Positions 1 through 8,888 are shown, counted from the stretch's first letter. The stretch is 64,000 bases of DNA from Cellulophaga sp. HaHa_2_95 (GCF_019278565.1 NZ_CP058988.1:496001-560000); one strand, 5' to 3'. Notes: generated from the sequence alone by a model not told the origin. Translations and numbers: made by a program.

Positions 1-301
1 TTTTAAAGGTTGCTTTTCTATTTTCATAGGTTGGCTTGCTCGTCCAAAAATACATGGTATAACAAAAACCAAGAGACGATGATGTCAAGGCTATTAAAAA
101 ATTAGTATAGCTATTTGCAGAAAATTGTGCCATTGAAGTGACATTGTTAGTGGTCAGATCAAACGCTAAAAATAATCCCTTATCTAAAAGTCTAAACCAG
201 AAATTTATCAACAGGCCATATCCTATGCCTAGAGCGATCCCTCCATAGCATCTAAAAGTTCCAATTTTATTAAGGGTAAGAACAGGTTTTATTTTTTTCA
301 A
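1..301 (-). CDS. Small integral membrane protein, C-terminus outside window
   Basis: An open frame runs leftward from a TTG codon at 301 to the window edge without a stop (100 codons). No ATG is available: the next in-frame upstream triplet set ends in a TAA at 313-311. An AAAAGG stretch lies about 7 nt before the TTG. The protein starts with a basic stretch (MKKIKP after TTG), then a hydrophobic, glycine-rich segment at residues 19-36 and a second at 67-86, so it is probably a two- or multi-pass inner-membrane protein. It follows the TPR lipoprotein gene by 42 nt in the same direction and may be the next gene of that operon. Family not recognised; the real start and length cannot be settled here. 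Confidence 0.5.
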   Translation of the reverse strand, partial: MKKIKPVLTLNKIGTFRCYGGIALGIGYGLLINFWFRLLDKGLFLAFDLTTNNVTSMAQFSANSYTNFLIALTSSSLGFCYTMYFWTSKPTYENRKATFK

Positions 302-342
302 AGCCTTTTGTTATAGTTAGAATGTGCGTTAGTCTTAGCGGG

Positions 343-1407
343 TTAGCCTCCTTGATTTATAAGGTAAAAAGGTCTTTCAGTTCCATCATCATAAGGCGTT
401 AATCCTTCAAAAAACACATTATCTTCATCTTCCATTTGCTCACAGATTTCATTATGCACTTTATAAAGAAATTCTTTTAAAGAAAACCCCTTACTATTAG
501 TTGTCTTTACAACAAAGCTTTCTTCAAATTGGTCTTCCTCACCGTCTTCATTTTCTCCCCAATACATATACCCAACTGTTATTTCTTTAGAACGATTAAA
601 TATCCGATCAATGTCTATACTGCTATTTGGTTTTATACGGGTATTGTATTCAAGAAGTGCTTTAGAAAAGAGTTCTAGACTTTCAAATTTGTCGGTTCTA
701 AAACTCCACAATACATCCGTTAATAAATCTTCAGGTTCAATTTTCATCGTTGTTGGATTATTTTTACGCTCTTGTTTTCGCAGTTCGGGCCTTATTAACG
801 TAGGATCTATTTCATCTGTCAGTTGGATATATTTAGCTAAACTATCTTTTTGCATAAAATAGCTGTAGGCACCGGCTAATTGTGCATAGACACGTGGATT
901 TTTAGGATCAATAGTCAAGGATTTTTTAGAACAGCTGATTGCTTTTTCAAGGGTTTCTAGTTCTTTTGTTTTAAAAAATAGTTGGCCATAACTTAGGGCC
1001 TTTGATTCCCAAACTTTTGCATTGTGAGCATTTAATTGAATGGACTCATCAAAAAAAGCAAGAGACTCCTCAAAGTGCCCGCCTTGACCCGTTAAATTTC
1101 CGTAGCCCCAGTATATATCTGCATTGCTTTTATCCAATAACCAAGCCTGATTAAAACGTTTCATAGCGTCATCTGTCTGATTAGCATCATATAAGTCCCA
1201 AGCCAAATCTATATGATGCACTGCGGCTGCAGCTCGGCTTGAATAAATTTGGTCACATTCTTGTAAAAATTGAGCATCTATACGCAGCTGTTCTGCACAT
1301 TTTTCAACGGCTCCGTATTTAGGTAAGATATCAATGCCTTCGGGACAATCTGTATTGGAGCAGCTATGTAAAAAGAGGCTTATAAAAAGAAATAGGATAG
1401 GCTTCAT
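343..1407 (-). CDS. TPR-repeat lipoprotein, function unknown
   Basis: A 354-residue protein with a type II signal peptide: lysine at residue 2, a hydrophobic stretch and a lipobox ending LFLHSC at Cys16. Residues about 62-205 form at least three tetratricopeptide-like helical pairs (for example AWDLYDANQTDDAMKRFNQA and a following unit with the WGYGN...FEESLAFFDESI pattern), a fold that usually binds other proteins. The C-terminal third is acidic and polar and not recognised. It is likely anchored in a periplasm-facing membrane leaflet. It lies 8 nt after the HEAT-repeat gene, so the two are probably co-transcribed in the leftward lipoprotein cluster. The domain call is secure; the role is not known. 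Confidence 0.8.
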   Translation of the reverse strand: MKPILFLFISLFLHSCSNTDCPEGIDILPKYGAVEKCAEQLRIDAQFLQECDQIYSSRAAAAVHHIDLAWDLYDANQTDDAMKRFNQAWLLDKSNADIYWGYGNLTGQGGHFEESLAFFDESIQLNAHNAKVWESKALSYGQLFFKTKELETLEKAISCSKKSLTIDPKNPRVYAQLAGAYSYFMQKDSLAKYIQLTDEIDPTLIRPELRKQERKNNPTTMKIEPEDLLTDVLWSFRTDKFESLELFSKALLEYNTRIKPNSSIDIDRIFNRSKEITVGYMYWGENEDGEEDQFEESFVVKTTNSKGFSLKEFLYKVHNEICEQMEDEDNVFFEGLTPYDDGTERPFYLINQGG

Positions 1408-1415
1408 GATGATTT

Positions 1416-2117
1416 TTATTTCTTATTTAGTTCAATTAGTCGGAGGCTTCGTTTTATTTCTCTTTTAAGGCCGTCTTTTTTAACCTCAGAATATAGTTTC
1501 TTTAAGAAGGCTTCACTTTCCTGTATTCCGCTAAAGGCTCGGATAATTTTCCATGTGATTACCTCATCTGCTTTATTTCTATAATAGCAAGATTGGAGCG
1601 GTTTGTATATGCTCTTTGTTTTAAAATTGAAGTTGATATGACCGATAGTATCAATTAATTCGCTCAAAGCAATCATATCTGTAGTTTCTAATGCTGTTAA
1701 TAATTCAGGAATTGCTTTATCTCCTATTCTAATTAAAGTTCTACTCGCAATATCTCTTGGCAACGGATAGCTATCTTTTGAAAATTCTTTTTCAGGTATT
1801 TTTTTATGCTGATTAGTTCCAATTTTCCCTAAACATTCTATGAGTGGAGGTATCACTAGTTTACCAAACGTAGATAGGGTATTACAAATTTCAATTTTTG
1901 GATATAATTTTTTTTCGTTTTTTAGAGCGTTAATAAGAAGTTCTATAGTTTTTGCCCCTTTATCCTCTTTTAACAATCGTGCTCCTAGGGTTCTTTCTGT
2001 GGCTATTTTACTTCTTAGTAATGTGATTTTTTGTTCAAAGGAGTTGTTTAAATACTGAGAGTCAATTCCAGTTTCTAGATATCCTCTATTTTCAAGTTGC
2101 TCCTGTTTATTGCTCAT
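1416..2117 (-). CDS. HEAT-repeat-like protein
   Basis: The ATG at 2117 gives 233 residues (MSNKQEQ); an in-frame TTG five codons upstream is possible but less likely. The sequence has no signal peptide and is built of helical repeats typical of HEAT proteins, with the spaced pattern of GARLLKE, IELLINALKNE, VIPPLIECLGKIG and AIPELLTALE along residues about 45-180. Such repeats normally make protein-protein contacts; no catalytic motif is visible. It sits between the DUF5034-like lipoprotein and the TPR lipoprotein with gaps of 26 and 8 nt, which suggests one transcript. Unlike its neighbours it appears cytoplasmic. Function unknown. Confidence 0.7.
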   Translation of the reverse strand: MSNKQEQLENRGYLETGIDSQYLNNSFEQKITLLRSKIATERTLGARLLKEDKGAKTIELLINALKNEKKLYPKIEICNTLSTFGKLVIPPLIECLGKIGTNQHKKIPEKEFSKDSYPLPRDIASRTLIRIGDKAIPELLTALETTDMIALSELIDTIGHINFNFKTKSIYKPLQSCYYRNKADEVITWKIIRAFSGIQESEAFLKKLYSEVKKDGLKREIKRSLRLIELNKK

Positions 2118-2143
2118 TTTTATGATACTCAATATAATTACAC

Positions 2144-2746
2144 TTATTGATGAACAAATGTTACAACGGGGGTCTTTTGACTGATAATCCTACCAGAAGC
2201 TAAATTAGCCTTAACCTCAAACTGAACGGTGTTAGGAAAATAGTAAACATCTATTAATCTAAAAACAACATCATCAGGCTCGTAGTAGTAAATCTCGCGG
2301 TATTCATTTATGGTTATGGGCTCGTCATCATAATTATAAGTTATAAACTGGTGGGTAACATCTGTTATTTCTTCTGTTGCAGTATCCGTAGCCATAATTT
2401 GGAAGGAGGTAATAGGGTCTGTGGCAATATATTCGTCACTAGCGCAGCTACAGGCGTTTGCAGTAGTAAAACCAAGGCTATTAAAACTTAATTTCTGTTG
2501 TACTGCACCAATTTGTGCTACATCATAAGTAACCATCATAGTGAGGCCAAAATCTAGCTTGTCAGCATTGTTTTTGTCTTCCAATGGTGTGAATGGATAT
2601 ATATTCATATCCCACAGCTCTAGGCGTACTTCATCATATAATTTATCAAAAGTTTTTTTATCCTCACAACCGCAATCGATGACACAGGAGCTGGCCATAA
2701 ACTGAACTAGATATAATAGTATAACTGCGATAATTTTTTTATTCAT
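2144..2746 (-). CDS. Cysteine-rich lipoprotein, possibly DUF5034 family
   Basis: A 200-residue protein with an N-terminal hydrophobic segment and lipobox-like FMASSC, then a second cysteine cluster (CGCEDKK). A further group of cysteines (NACSCASDE) lies near residue 98. The rest is predicted mostly beta strand, with tyrosine-rich stretches and no catalytic motif. The layout resembles Bacteroidota DUF5034 lipoproteins, a family without assigned function; this is a pattern-based guess. It is third in the leftward cluster that starts at 4246. The odd point is the eight or so cysteines in a secreted protein of a group that usually avoids them, which would fit disulfides or a bound metal. Confidence 0.65.
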   Translation of the reverse strand: MNKKIIAVILLYLVQFMASSCVIDCGCEDKKTFDKLYDEVRLELWDMNIYPFTPLEDKNNADKLDFGLTMMVTYDVAQIGAVQQKLSFNSLGFTTANACSCASDEYIATDPITSFQIMATDTATEEITDVTHQFITYNYDDEPITINEYREIYYYEPDDVVFRLIDVYYFPNTVQFEVKANLASGRIISQKTPVVTFVHQ

Positions 2747-2856
2747 AGCACCTTTATGCTCAATTAGGGTCTAAAATACATAATTATAGCGCTTGTTTTA
2801 CGCATTAATTGCAGGGCAAGTAATATAGAGCATCAATGGGTGCCGTTTACTATGTA

Positions 2857-3852
2857 TTACTGAATTACAATTTCATCGTCTTTAAAAATAATATACCAAG
2901 AATATGAGGAGGTCACATAAGCTTCATTATCGCTACTATAAGAGGGTTCAACGTTGGTAAGCGAAGCGATAACCGTTTCACATATTTCGGGTAGTTCAGG
3001 GTTGGTACTTTTGGTCCTGAATACTGATGGGACGCCTTCCTGGTTTACCCGAACACCAATAATAAGAGTATCTGCCACTAAGGCGACCTCTTTTTGTTTA
3101 GCGAGTGCTAACACTTTATTATTTATGGTAGTTAAAAAGCAGTCTTCTGTGGGCGTGTTTATACATTCAGGCAGTAAGGGTGTCCTAGTGGCATTGCTAA
3201 ATTTTGGCATTTTAGAAGCCTGAGTTTCCAATTCCTTACGGCCAATAAGGCTGCTCTTTGGCATGGTGTTGTGCTCTGATTCTAGTTGGTAGGTGAGCTG
3301 AACTTTATGGTTGGGGTAGGTGTTTGTTTCTGGTTGTAAGGTGTTAGACATTTGCAAGAGTAGTGTGGTGTTTACATGCTCTTCTGTCCAGTAGATTAAT
3401 TTGTAATAGTCATCAATATCATTAATAGGGGTTTGAGCGTCAAATGTGCCATGCTCCGCTTTCTTTGTATTGGTGGCACTTGTTATTTTCGCTACGTTTA
3501 TAAAGTGATCTGCAAGCGCTTTCCGGAATGCTAGACTTTTCTTTTGATAGGTATCGTCTGTATCTAATTCATACCTAATTTCTGCAACCACCGAGTCTTT
3601 TTTTGCATACACATAACGTACAATAAGGTCTAAATTTGGAACTGTTTGATCTTTTCGGATAAAGGAGATGATATCATAATCCTCCGAAAGCGCATAGACG
3701 CTAGGGTCTATAACTTCTCCGCCGGTATATTGTTCTTCAATAGTTCTAAAATGTGATAAGCTAAACCCAGTAAGGTCTATATCTTTTCGTTCCACACAAG
3801 AAATTAGGATACATATCAATATTAGAATAGAAGCTAGGGTGCGTTTTTTCAT
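2857..3852 (-). CDS. Lipoprotein with possible TonB-C-like C-terminal domain
   Basis: The ATG at 3852 is preferred over an upstream frame start because it yields a clean lipoprotein signal (MKKRTLASILILICILISC) and begins 8 nt after the preceding gene ends; the longer form would overlap that gene by 70 nt. The 331-residue product has a polar, charged middle. The last ~80 residues (VRVNQEGVPS, then PEICETVIASL, then a WYIIF strand) loosely match the beta-alpha-alpha-beta layout of TonB C-terminal domains, but the match is weak. It is translated from the same leftward cluster as the lipocalin-like gene upstream. No function can be assigned with confidence. Confidence 0.7.
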   Translation of the reverse strand: MKKRTLASILILICILISCVERKDIDLTGFSLSHFRTIEEQYTGGEVIDPSVYALSEDYDIISFIRKDQTVPNLDLIVRYVYAKKDSVVAEIRYELDTDDTYQKKSLAFRKALADHFINVAKITSATNTKKAEHGTFDAQTPINDIDDYYKLIYWTEEHVNTTLLLQMSNTLQPETNTYPNHKVQLTYQLESEHNTMPKSSLIGRKELETQASKMPKFSNATRTPLLPECINTPTEDCFLTTINNKVLALAKQKEVALVADTLIIGVRVNQEGVPSVFRTKSTNPELPEICETVIASLTNVEPSYSSDNEAYVTSSYSWYIIFKDDEIVIQ

Positions 3853-3859
3853 GCTAGCA

Positions 3860-4246
3860 CTACTTAAGGTTGGTATATTTTTCAAGGTGCATATACAATG
3901 TTCCAAAAACTTCATCTTCTCTTTCGGCAATATATTTCTTGGCTTTAATATGGAGTTTAGTATCGTTCAAAGAATAGGTGCCTTTAATATGCATTGGAGC
4001 AGCTATAAAATCAATAGAACTATTTTTGGAGTCAATTATGTATTCGCCTGAGTATTCATCACCAGAAAGCACTAAAATGTACCTGTTGTCAGCCGTTAAT
4101 TCTACATATGAAGGCAATCCATTCATAATTTCATTACCTCTATTACTTTCTATGGATACAATAGTCCATTTACCTATAAATTGATGGTTATTGGTAGCGC
4201 ATGATACAAAGAACATAGTTATACAGCACCATAGAAATAATTTCAT
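3860..4246 (-). CDS. Lipocalin-like small lipoprotein
   Basis: A 128-residue protein with a type II signal peptide whose lipobox ends MFFVSC at about residue 16. The mature part starts FIGKWTIVSIE, the usual opening strand of Bacteroidota lipocalin-like domains (G-x-W), followed by alternating strands such as YVELTADNRYILVLSGDEY and SGEYIIDSKNSSIDFIA that suit a short beta barrel. The likely place is the inner leaflet of the outer membrane or the periplasmic face of the inner membrane. It is the first gene of the leftward lipoprotein cluster; its promoter must lie in the 80 nt before 4327, next to the tandem repeat array. Ligand unknown. Confidence 0.75.
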   Translation of the reverse strand: MKLFLWCCITMFFVSCATNNHQFIGKWTIVSIESNRGNEIMNGLPSYVELTADNRYILVLSGDEYSGEYIIDSKNSSIDFIAAPMHIKGTYSLNDTKLHIKAKKYIAEREDEVFGTLYMHLEKYTNLK

Positions 4247-4326
4247 AGTATAGTTTAGTGATGCAATGTAAGGAATATACTATAAATAGGTTTGAGCATG
4301 TACGCTTGTTAAAATTTTCATTGACT

Positions 4327-5016
4327 GTTGTAGAAATCGCAATGTCACTTCGAGTGAATTAGTTTGGAGCGTTAGCGGAGGAATACTTAGCATCGAGAAG
4401 TTATTGTGTTCAAAGGTTCTCGATATAACGCTTATTTCGCTTGCACTACACAAGCGCCACTCAAACTGACAGTTTGGTGTTGATTCTAGTCTAAGTTATT
4501 TCGTGAACGGTTGTTGAATTTTTAAGGGTAGTTGTTGAAATCGCAAGGTCACTTCGAGTGAATTATTTGGGAGCGCTAGCGGAGGAATAATTAGTATCGA
4601 GAAGTCATTGTGTTCAAAGGTTCTCGATACAACGCTTATTTCGCTTTCACTACACAAGCGCCACTCGAACTGACAGTTTGGTGTTGATTCTAGTCTAAGT
4701 TATTTCGTGAACGGTTGTTGAATTTTCGAGGGTAGTTGTTGAAATCGCGATGTCACTTCGAGTGAATTATTTGGGAGCGCTAGCGGAAAAATAATTAGTA
4801 TCGAGAAGTTTTAGTGTGTTCAAAGGTTCTCGATATAACGCTTATTTCGTTTGCACTACACAAGCGCCACTCGAACTGACGGTCTCCTTTTTTGGTAACC
4901 CCGATGTTTTTATGAATGGTTGTCGAATATTCAAGGACACTTGTAGAAATCGCAATGTCACTTCGAGTGAATTAGTTTGGAGCGTTAGCGGAGGAATACT
5001 TAGTATCGAGAAGTTT
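4327..5016. repeat. Tandem array of ~204 bp intergenic palindromic repeat, 3.4 copies
   Basis: Copies begin at 4327, 4531, 4735 and 4940 (spacing 204, 204, 205); the fourth stops near 5016. Each unit carries an outer imperfect inverted pair, GTCACTTCGAGTG facing CACTCGAACTGAC, and an inner perfect pair, TATCGAGAA facing TTCTCGATA, so one strand can fold into a long hairpin. The first two linkers are nearly the same; the third diverges from about 4880. No credible gene lies in 4247-5210. The unit looks like the short palindromic intergenic repeats (TGTCACTTCGAG..., TTCTCGA...) seen in many marine flavobacteria, here tandem instead of single. Confidence 0.9.
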
Positions 5017-5210
5017 TCATGAGCACAAAATAATTTATTGATACACCGCTGGTTTTTTAATAAGTAATCTAAGGCCTTTTTTTTAGAGCTATCTGAGAAT
5101 AGTAGCACAATTGATAAGGATTAGAAATTAACAGATGTTGTGTAGAAAATTTTTCTATTTTTAAGACTATTATAGGTGCATATTTTAACTATACTAAAGA
5201 AAATGATACC

Positions 5211-6362
5211 ATGAAGCGACTAGTATTACAACTTTTATTATTTAGCTTAACCGCTATTTTTGCTCAAGTTGACAAAAATATTTATGAATTAAATGCAACT
5301 GGAAATTTATTGACCGGTGATGTTAAGGAAATTATAGATCGTAACCTGAATGATAAAAAGATTGTCTTTCTAGGCGAGTCAAATCATTACTTTGGTTCTG
5401 ACTTAAAAGCTAAAACTGAATTTGTAAAATACTTAGTTTTAGAAAAAGGCTATAAGGACATTGCATTTGAAGCTGATTTTTTTGGACTTTATTTTGACCA
5501 CAATAATAACATTGAAGAAAACCTGTATCCTTTTTGGTCACGTTCTATTCAAGGTGAAGAACTTTTTATTTTTCTAAAAAAACATAAGGTAACTATTTGG
5601 GGGTTTGATAATCAAATGACCTCTGGTTTTAGCAGGGAAAATTTTCCTATTAAGTTAACCAAATTTTTAAATGATAATGCTATAAACGTTGACGAAAGTT
5701 TTATAGAATTAATTGAAGTTTTTATAAAAAATAGAAGTCTTGCAAATAAATTAATGGGAAGCTCAAAACTAAACATGTTAGTCAATGAACTAAGTATTAC
5801 ATTAAAAAATGAGAAAGTTATAGAGAATAACCTTTGGTTTCATTTTTTAGAAAGTTTCAGAAGTGATGTTATCATGAATTCTACAGATAATGCTAGTCAA
5901 AAAGCAACGATAATCAGAGATAAGCAAATGGCACAAAACTTAGATTTTATTGTGAAGACAATGCCTGAAAAAAAATTTGTGGTGTGGCTTCACAACTCAC
6001 ATATGATTAAAGATAATTATGGCACTCATAGTGGTCAAACAATGGGTTTTCAATTTGTAAAAGCAAACCCTAATAGTTCATATCACATTGCATTTTCATC
6101 CATTCATATGCCTTATAGAAAACCAAAATGGATTCAAAAGTCAAGTAATAACAATGAGAATATATTACATTTCTTACCTACTACTGAAAAAAATTATTTT
6201 ATTGATTCTCGACAAGTTATTCGTGAATATCCCGAATATCTAGAAAAGGAATATGAAGGAATGTTTATAGTAGAAAACCGTAAAATAAAAACGAATTGGT
6301 TCAAGCATTATGATGCTTTAGTTTTTATTTCAAAAGGGGAAGATGTAAAACTCATAGAATAA
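5211..6362 (+). CDS. Exported erythromycin-esterase-like protein
   Basis: 383 residues with a type I signal peptide (MKRLVLQLLLFSLTAIFAQ, cleavage after about residue 19). The erythromycin esterase/ChaN-like superfamily signature is visible: IVFLGESNHY at residues 51-60 (Glu56, His59), the FEADFF segment near residue 92 and a second histidine block WLHNSHM near 263. Family enzymes hydrolyse macrolide lactones, but most genomic members have unknown natural substrates and the usual GE-x-x-HG motif here has Tyr after His. It stands alone behind the repeat array, with a short gap to the next gene. The superfamily assignment is fairly sure; macrolide resistance is not implied. Confidence 0.8.
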   Translation: MKRLVLQLLLFSLTAIFAQVDKNIYELNATGNLLTGDVKEIIDRNLNDKKIVFLGESNHYFGSDLKAKTEFVKYLVLEKGYKDIAFEADFFGLYFDHNNNIEENLYPFWSRSIQGEELFIFLKKHKVTIWGFDNQMTSGFSRENFPIKLTKFLNDNAINVDESFIELIEVFIKNRSLANKLMGSSKLNMLVNELSITLKNEKVIENNLWFHFLESFRSDVIMNSTDNASQKATIIRDKQMAQNLDFIVKTMPEKKFVVWLHNSHMIKDNYGTHSGQTMGFQFVKANPNSSYHIAFSSIHMPYRKPKWIQKSSNNNENILHFLPTTEKNYFIDSRQVIREYPEYLEKEYEGMFIVENRKIKTNWFKHYDALVFISKGEDVKLIE

Positions 6363-6427
6363 CATGGACCTAGTTAAGTTTGATGCTATTTCAAAAGGAA
6401 TATTAAGAGTCGCTCATAATTTAGGTT

Positions 6428-6895
6428 ATGTGGAATTATAAATCAGTTTCAAGCATCGAAACTATAACAATGGGCAGGGAGCAAGTAGTGCAAATTACGC
6501 CAGTGCCACTTACAGCTATAAATATGTTTTACGATAAAAAAATAAAAATGGAAGAAACTGTAGATTTAAGAAATCAGCCAGAACTAAAAATAGTCTTTAA
6601 AACGGATGAATTTGAAGTCATAGACCTGTCTGACCCAAAAAATAATGGATCATACTCCTTTAGTTCATTAAATAAGGTAGCGCTGAATGCGGAAAAAGCC
6701 AACTGGTTGTTTTCTGCATTTACGGTTGTTGTCGAGTTTTTTGTTGGAAGTGGTTCTGCTAAAATATATAAGAATAAAGCATATTTGAATCTTAACATGG
6801 ATAAAAGAGATTTGAAAATTTGGCTTATAGATGCAGATTTTGAAAAAGCCAAAAGAGCAACAGACCTCTTAAGTAAAAAAAGGGTCTTTGCGTGA
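6428..6895 (+). CDS. Hypothetical protein
   Basis: An ATG at 6428 gives 155 residues; a second in-frame ATG at 6470 (MGREQ) is an equally possible start. No signal peptide is present. One hydrophobic stretch (ANWLFSAFTVVVEFFVG, about residues 92-108) could be a membrane or buried segment, followed by a basic C-terminus with LLSKKRVFA. No family was recognised. A 25-codon ORF (6364-6441) overlaps its start in another frame and is probably not coding. It follows the esterase-like gene in the same direction with 65 nt between them, so read-through transcription is possible. It could be a fragment of a larger ancestral gene. Confidence 0.5.
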   Translation: MWNYKSVSSIETITMGREQVVQITPVPLTAINMFYDKKIKMEETVDLRNQPELKIVFKTDEFEVIDLSDPKNNGSYSFSSLNKVALNAEKANWLFSAFTVVVEFFVGSGSAKIYKNKAYLNLNMDKRDLKIWLIDADFEKAKRATDLLSKKRVFA

Positions 6896-7081
6896 TATGG
6901 GATATAGAAAAACACTTAGAAAGAATGTTATTACACGCGACTAGAAGTTAGGGACCTAATAAAAGTTCTAAAGCGCTACATATAATTTTCAAAAATTTAG
7001 ATTAACTTAATCGGCTAACGTATGTATAGGAAGCGTCTCACCTATAAAACGGCAGCAGTTAAGTATCTAAATAAGCATAAA

Positions 7082-7624
7082 ATGACACAAGAACTATATC
7101 AGGAAGCGATGAAATTTGCTGGAGAAAAACACAGCGAACAAAAAGTGCCTGGAACCAATGCGAACTACCTCTTGCATATTTCCAATGTGGCTATGGAAGT
7201 GCTACTAGCTTACCATCATGACGACAGTTTTGATCTTGATTTTGCGCTTCAAATTGCCATACTTCATGATGCCCTTGAAGATACGAGTGCCGACTTTGAT
7301 GAAATTAAAAATAAATTTGGAGCACCAATAGCAGTGGCGGTAAGAGCACTAACTAAAGATGAAAAGTTACCTTCAAAGCAAGATAGGATGCTGGATAGCC
7401 TAAGGCGAATTAATACCCTAGAAAAAGAAGTAGGATTGGTGAAATTAGCAGACCGCATCACCAATTTACAGCAACCGCCAAACCATTGGAGCCAAGAGAA
7501 AGTTGTAGCGTACCGTGAAGAGGCTACGCTAATTTTGAATACTTTAGGGGATAAAAATGCGTATTTACGTAAACGATTAGCCGCTAAAATAGCCGAATAC
7601 AAAGCGCACATAAAAAGTCTGTAG
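7082..7624 (+). CDS. HD-domain hydrolase, RelA/SpoT hydrolase-like (Mesh1 type)
   Basis: From the ATG at 7082 the protein has 180 residues, beginning MTQELYQEAMKFAGEKH, the usual start of stand-alone (p)ppGpp-hydrolase-like HD proteins; an in-frame ATG at 7022 would add 20 basic residues. Metal-binding HD residues are all visible: His in LLHISNVA, HD in AILHDALEDT, and Asp in KLADRITN. Enzymes of this group remove the 3'-pyrophosphate of (p)ppGpp with Mn2+, though many homologues have other nucleotide substrates. There is no synthetase domain. The gene has no obvious operon partners, the next gene starting 55 nt on. Fold secure, substrate inferred. Confidence 0.8.
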   Translation: MTQELYQEAMKFAGEKHSEQKVPGTNANYLLHISNVAMEVLLAYHHDDSFDLDFALQIAILHDALEDTSADFDEIKNKFGAPIAVAVRALTKDEKLPSKQDRMLDSLRRINTLEKEVGLVKLADRITNLQQPPNHWSQEKVVAYREEATLILNTLGDKNAYLRKRLAAKIAEYKAHIKSL

Positions 7625-7679
7625 CAGTATCTTAGTTTCTTTCAGTACTTTAACGGAATAGGATAACACCAAAAATAGT

Positions 7680-8354
7680 ATGATGAAATTTGCCTTTTTC
7701 TTATGTAGCGTAATATTTATGTCGTGTTCCACTAAAATAAAAAATAGAGAAAATAACGTACCGATAACTCCCGCATATCATAGTGTAATTACAAGCAAAT
7801 TGTCTTTCGAAGAAACACAAAACGCTTTACGGAATCAACTTCTCAAATCTAAACCCAATGAACTTCTAAAATCTAGTATATTACAAGAGCTGTACCTCAG
7901 AGGGCTGGTAGAGCAAGTAGAGGACAGGATTGTGTTTGAGCTTCCTTTTAATCTTCACGGATTTGATTGTGGTGCGCCCGACTGTTACGTTACAGATATA
8001 CGTTTTGAGATTGCCGCTAAAGAGCCCATCGAGTTTCCAGAAACTATTCCTTTTATAATAGTAGAACATGGCTGTGGTATTGAAAAAGAAATAGCCGAAG
8101 AAGGTGTCTTTGAACGTATAGAACAATCTCCAACGGCCGTTCATTACTATGCTAAAAAGCAAAGGGGCAGCTTGGTATTAATCAGTGACCCGAACAAATT
8201 ATATTATTTTCCAGATACGGAACTCCATACAATTAAGGTAAATGCTATTGATGAACTATTTGCTACTTATGATGAGGAAGATAAACAAGCAATAGAACCA
8301 TACCAGTCTTTTCTAATGACGACCAATGAATATGAGTTTTTTATAAAAAATTAA
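7680..8354 (+). CDS. Hypothetical lipoprotein
   Basis: 224 residues; the start is ATG ATG at 7680/7683, the second being equally good. The N-terminus MKFAFFLCSVIFMSCST is a type II signal peptide with the lipid-attached Cys in FMSC. A conserved-looking core contains HGFDCGAPDCYVTDIRFEI and VEHGCGIEKE, with four cysteines that could pair or bind metal, followed by an acidic C-terminus. No known family was recognised. It is followed after 2 nt by a GNAT acetyltransferase and then a LysE exporter, so the three form a likely operon. Expected at the cell envelope; function unknown. Confidence 0.65.
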   Translation: MMKFAFFLCSVIFMSCSTKIKNRENNVPITPAYHSVITSKLSFEETQNALRNQLLKSKPNELLKSSILQELYLRGLVEQVEDRIVFELPFNLHGFDCGAPDCYVTDIRFEIAAKEPIEFPETIPFIIVEHGCGIEKEIAEEGVFERIEQSPTAVHYYAKKQRGSLVLISDPNKLYYFPDTELHTIKVNAIDELFATYDEEDKQAIEPYQSFLMTTNEYEFFIKN

Positions 8355-8356
8355 TC

Positions 8357-8884
8357 ATGAATCTAAAGAAAGCATCAGTAACGGAGTATATGGATTTAAA
8401 GAAAATCTGTACCGATGCGTATGCGCTAAATTTTCATGACCATTGGAATGAAGGTGGCTTAGAATGGTATCTAGAGCAGGAATTTAGTGTAGAAAGGATA
8501 ATGGCCGACTTAGCCGATGATACTACCGAGTATTTTTTTATAGAACATAAATTAAAGCAAGTGGGTTTTCTTAAAATTAAAACAACTTCGTCAACAGATT
8601 TGCCTTTTGACCATTCCGTAGTATTGGAAAAAATATACTTACTTCCAGAATGTATTGGATTAGGGGTTGGAAAATGGGCACTAGGTACCCTTATAGAAAA
8701 GCTAGAAGCGCGCGGGACTAAAAAACTATTTTTAGCGGTGATTGATACCAACCTAAGTGCTATTGTTTTTTATGAAAAACTAGGTTTTAGTTATCATAGC
8801 AAAACAAGGCTAGAGATTCCGTATTTTAAAGAAGAGCTAAAAGGAATGCATAGAATGGTTAAAGAATTAAATTCAAATAAATAA
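8357..8884 (+). CDS. GNAT-family N-acetyltransferase
   Basis: 175 residues with the GNAT fold: the beta4-beta5 region VVLEKIYLLPECIGLGVGKWAL holds the acetyl-CoA pyrophosphate loop (here G-L-G-V-G-K, a form of Q/R-x-x-G-x-G/A) at about residues 97-108, and the C-terminal NLSAIVFYEKLGFSYH is the usual motif B ending. It acetylates an amine of an unknown small molecule or protein in the cytoplasm. Gaps to the lipoprotein before (2 nt) and to the LysE exporter after (4 nt) make co-transcription very likely; modification plus export is a plausible detoxifying pair. Confidence 0.85.
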   Translation: MNLKKASVTEYMDLKKICTDAYALNFHDHWNEGGLEWYLEQEFSVERIMADLADDTTEYFFIEHKLKQVGFLKIKTTSSTDLPFDHSVVLEKIYLLPECIGLGVGKWALGTLIEKLEARGTKKLFLAVIDTNLSAIVFYEKLGFSYHSKTRLEIPYFKEELKGMHRMVKELNSNK

Positions 8885-8888
8885 TAGC

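Noticed and set aside
4327..5016. CRISPR array
   Set aside because: The unit is ~204 bp and hairpin-rich, without short spacers or nearby cas genes.
4816..5108. Two overlapping ORFs inside the tandem repeat array
   Set aside because: Both consist of repeat sequence, lie on opposite strands over each other and have no recognisable protein features.
6364..6441. 25-codon ORF between the esterase-like gene and the hypothetical gene
   Set aside because: Too short, no family, overlaps the next start and has no supporting signal.
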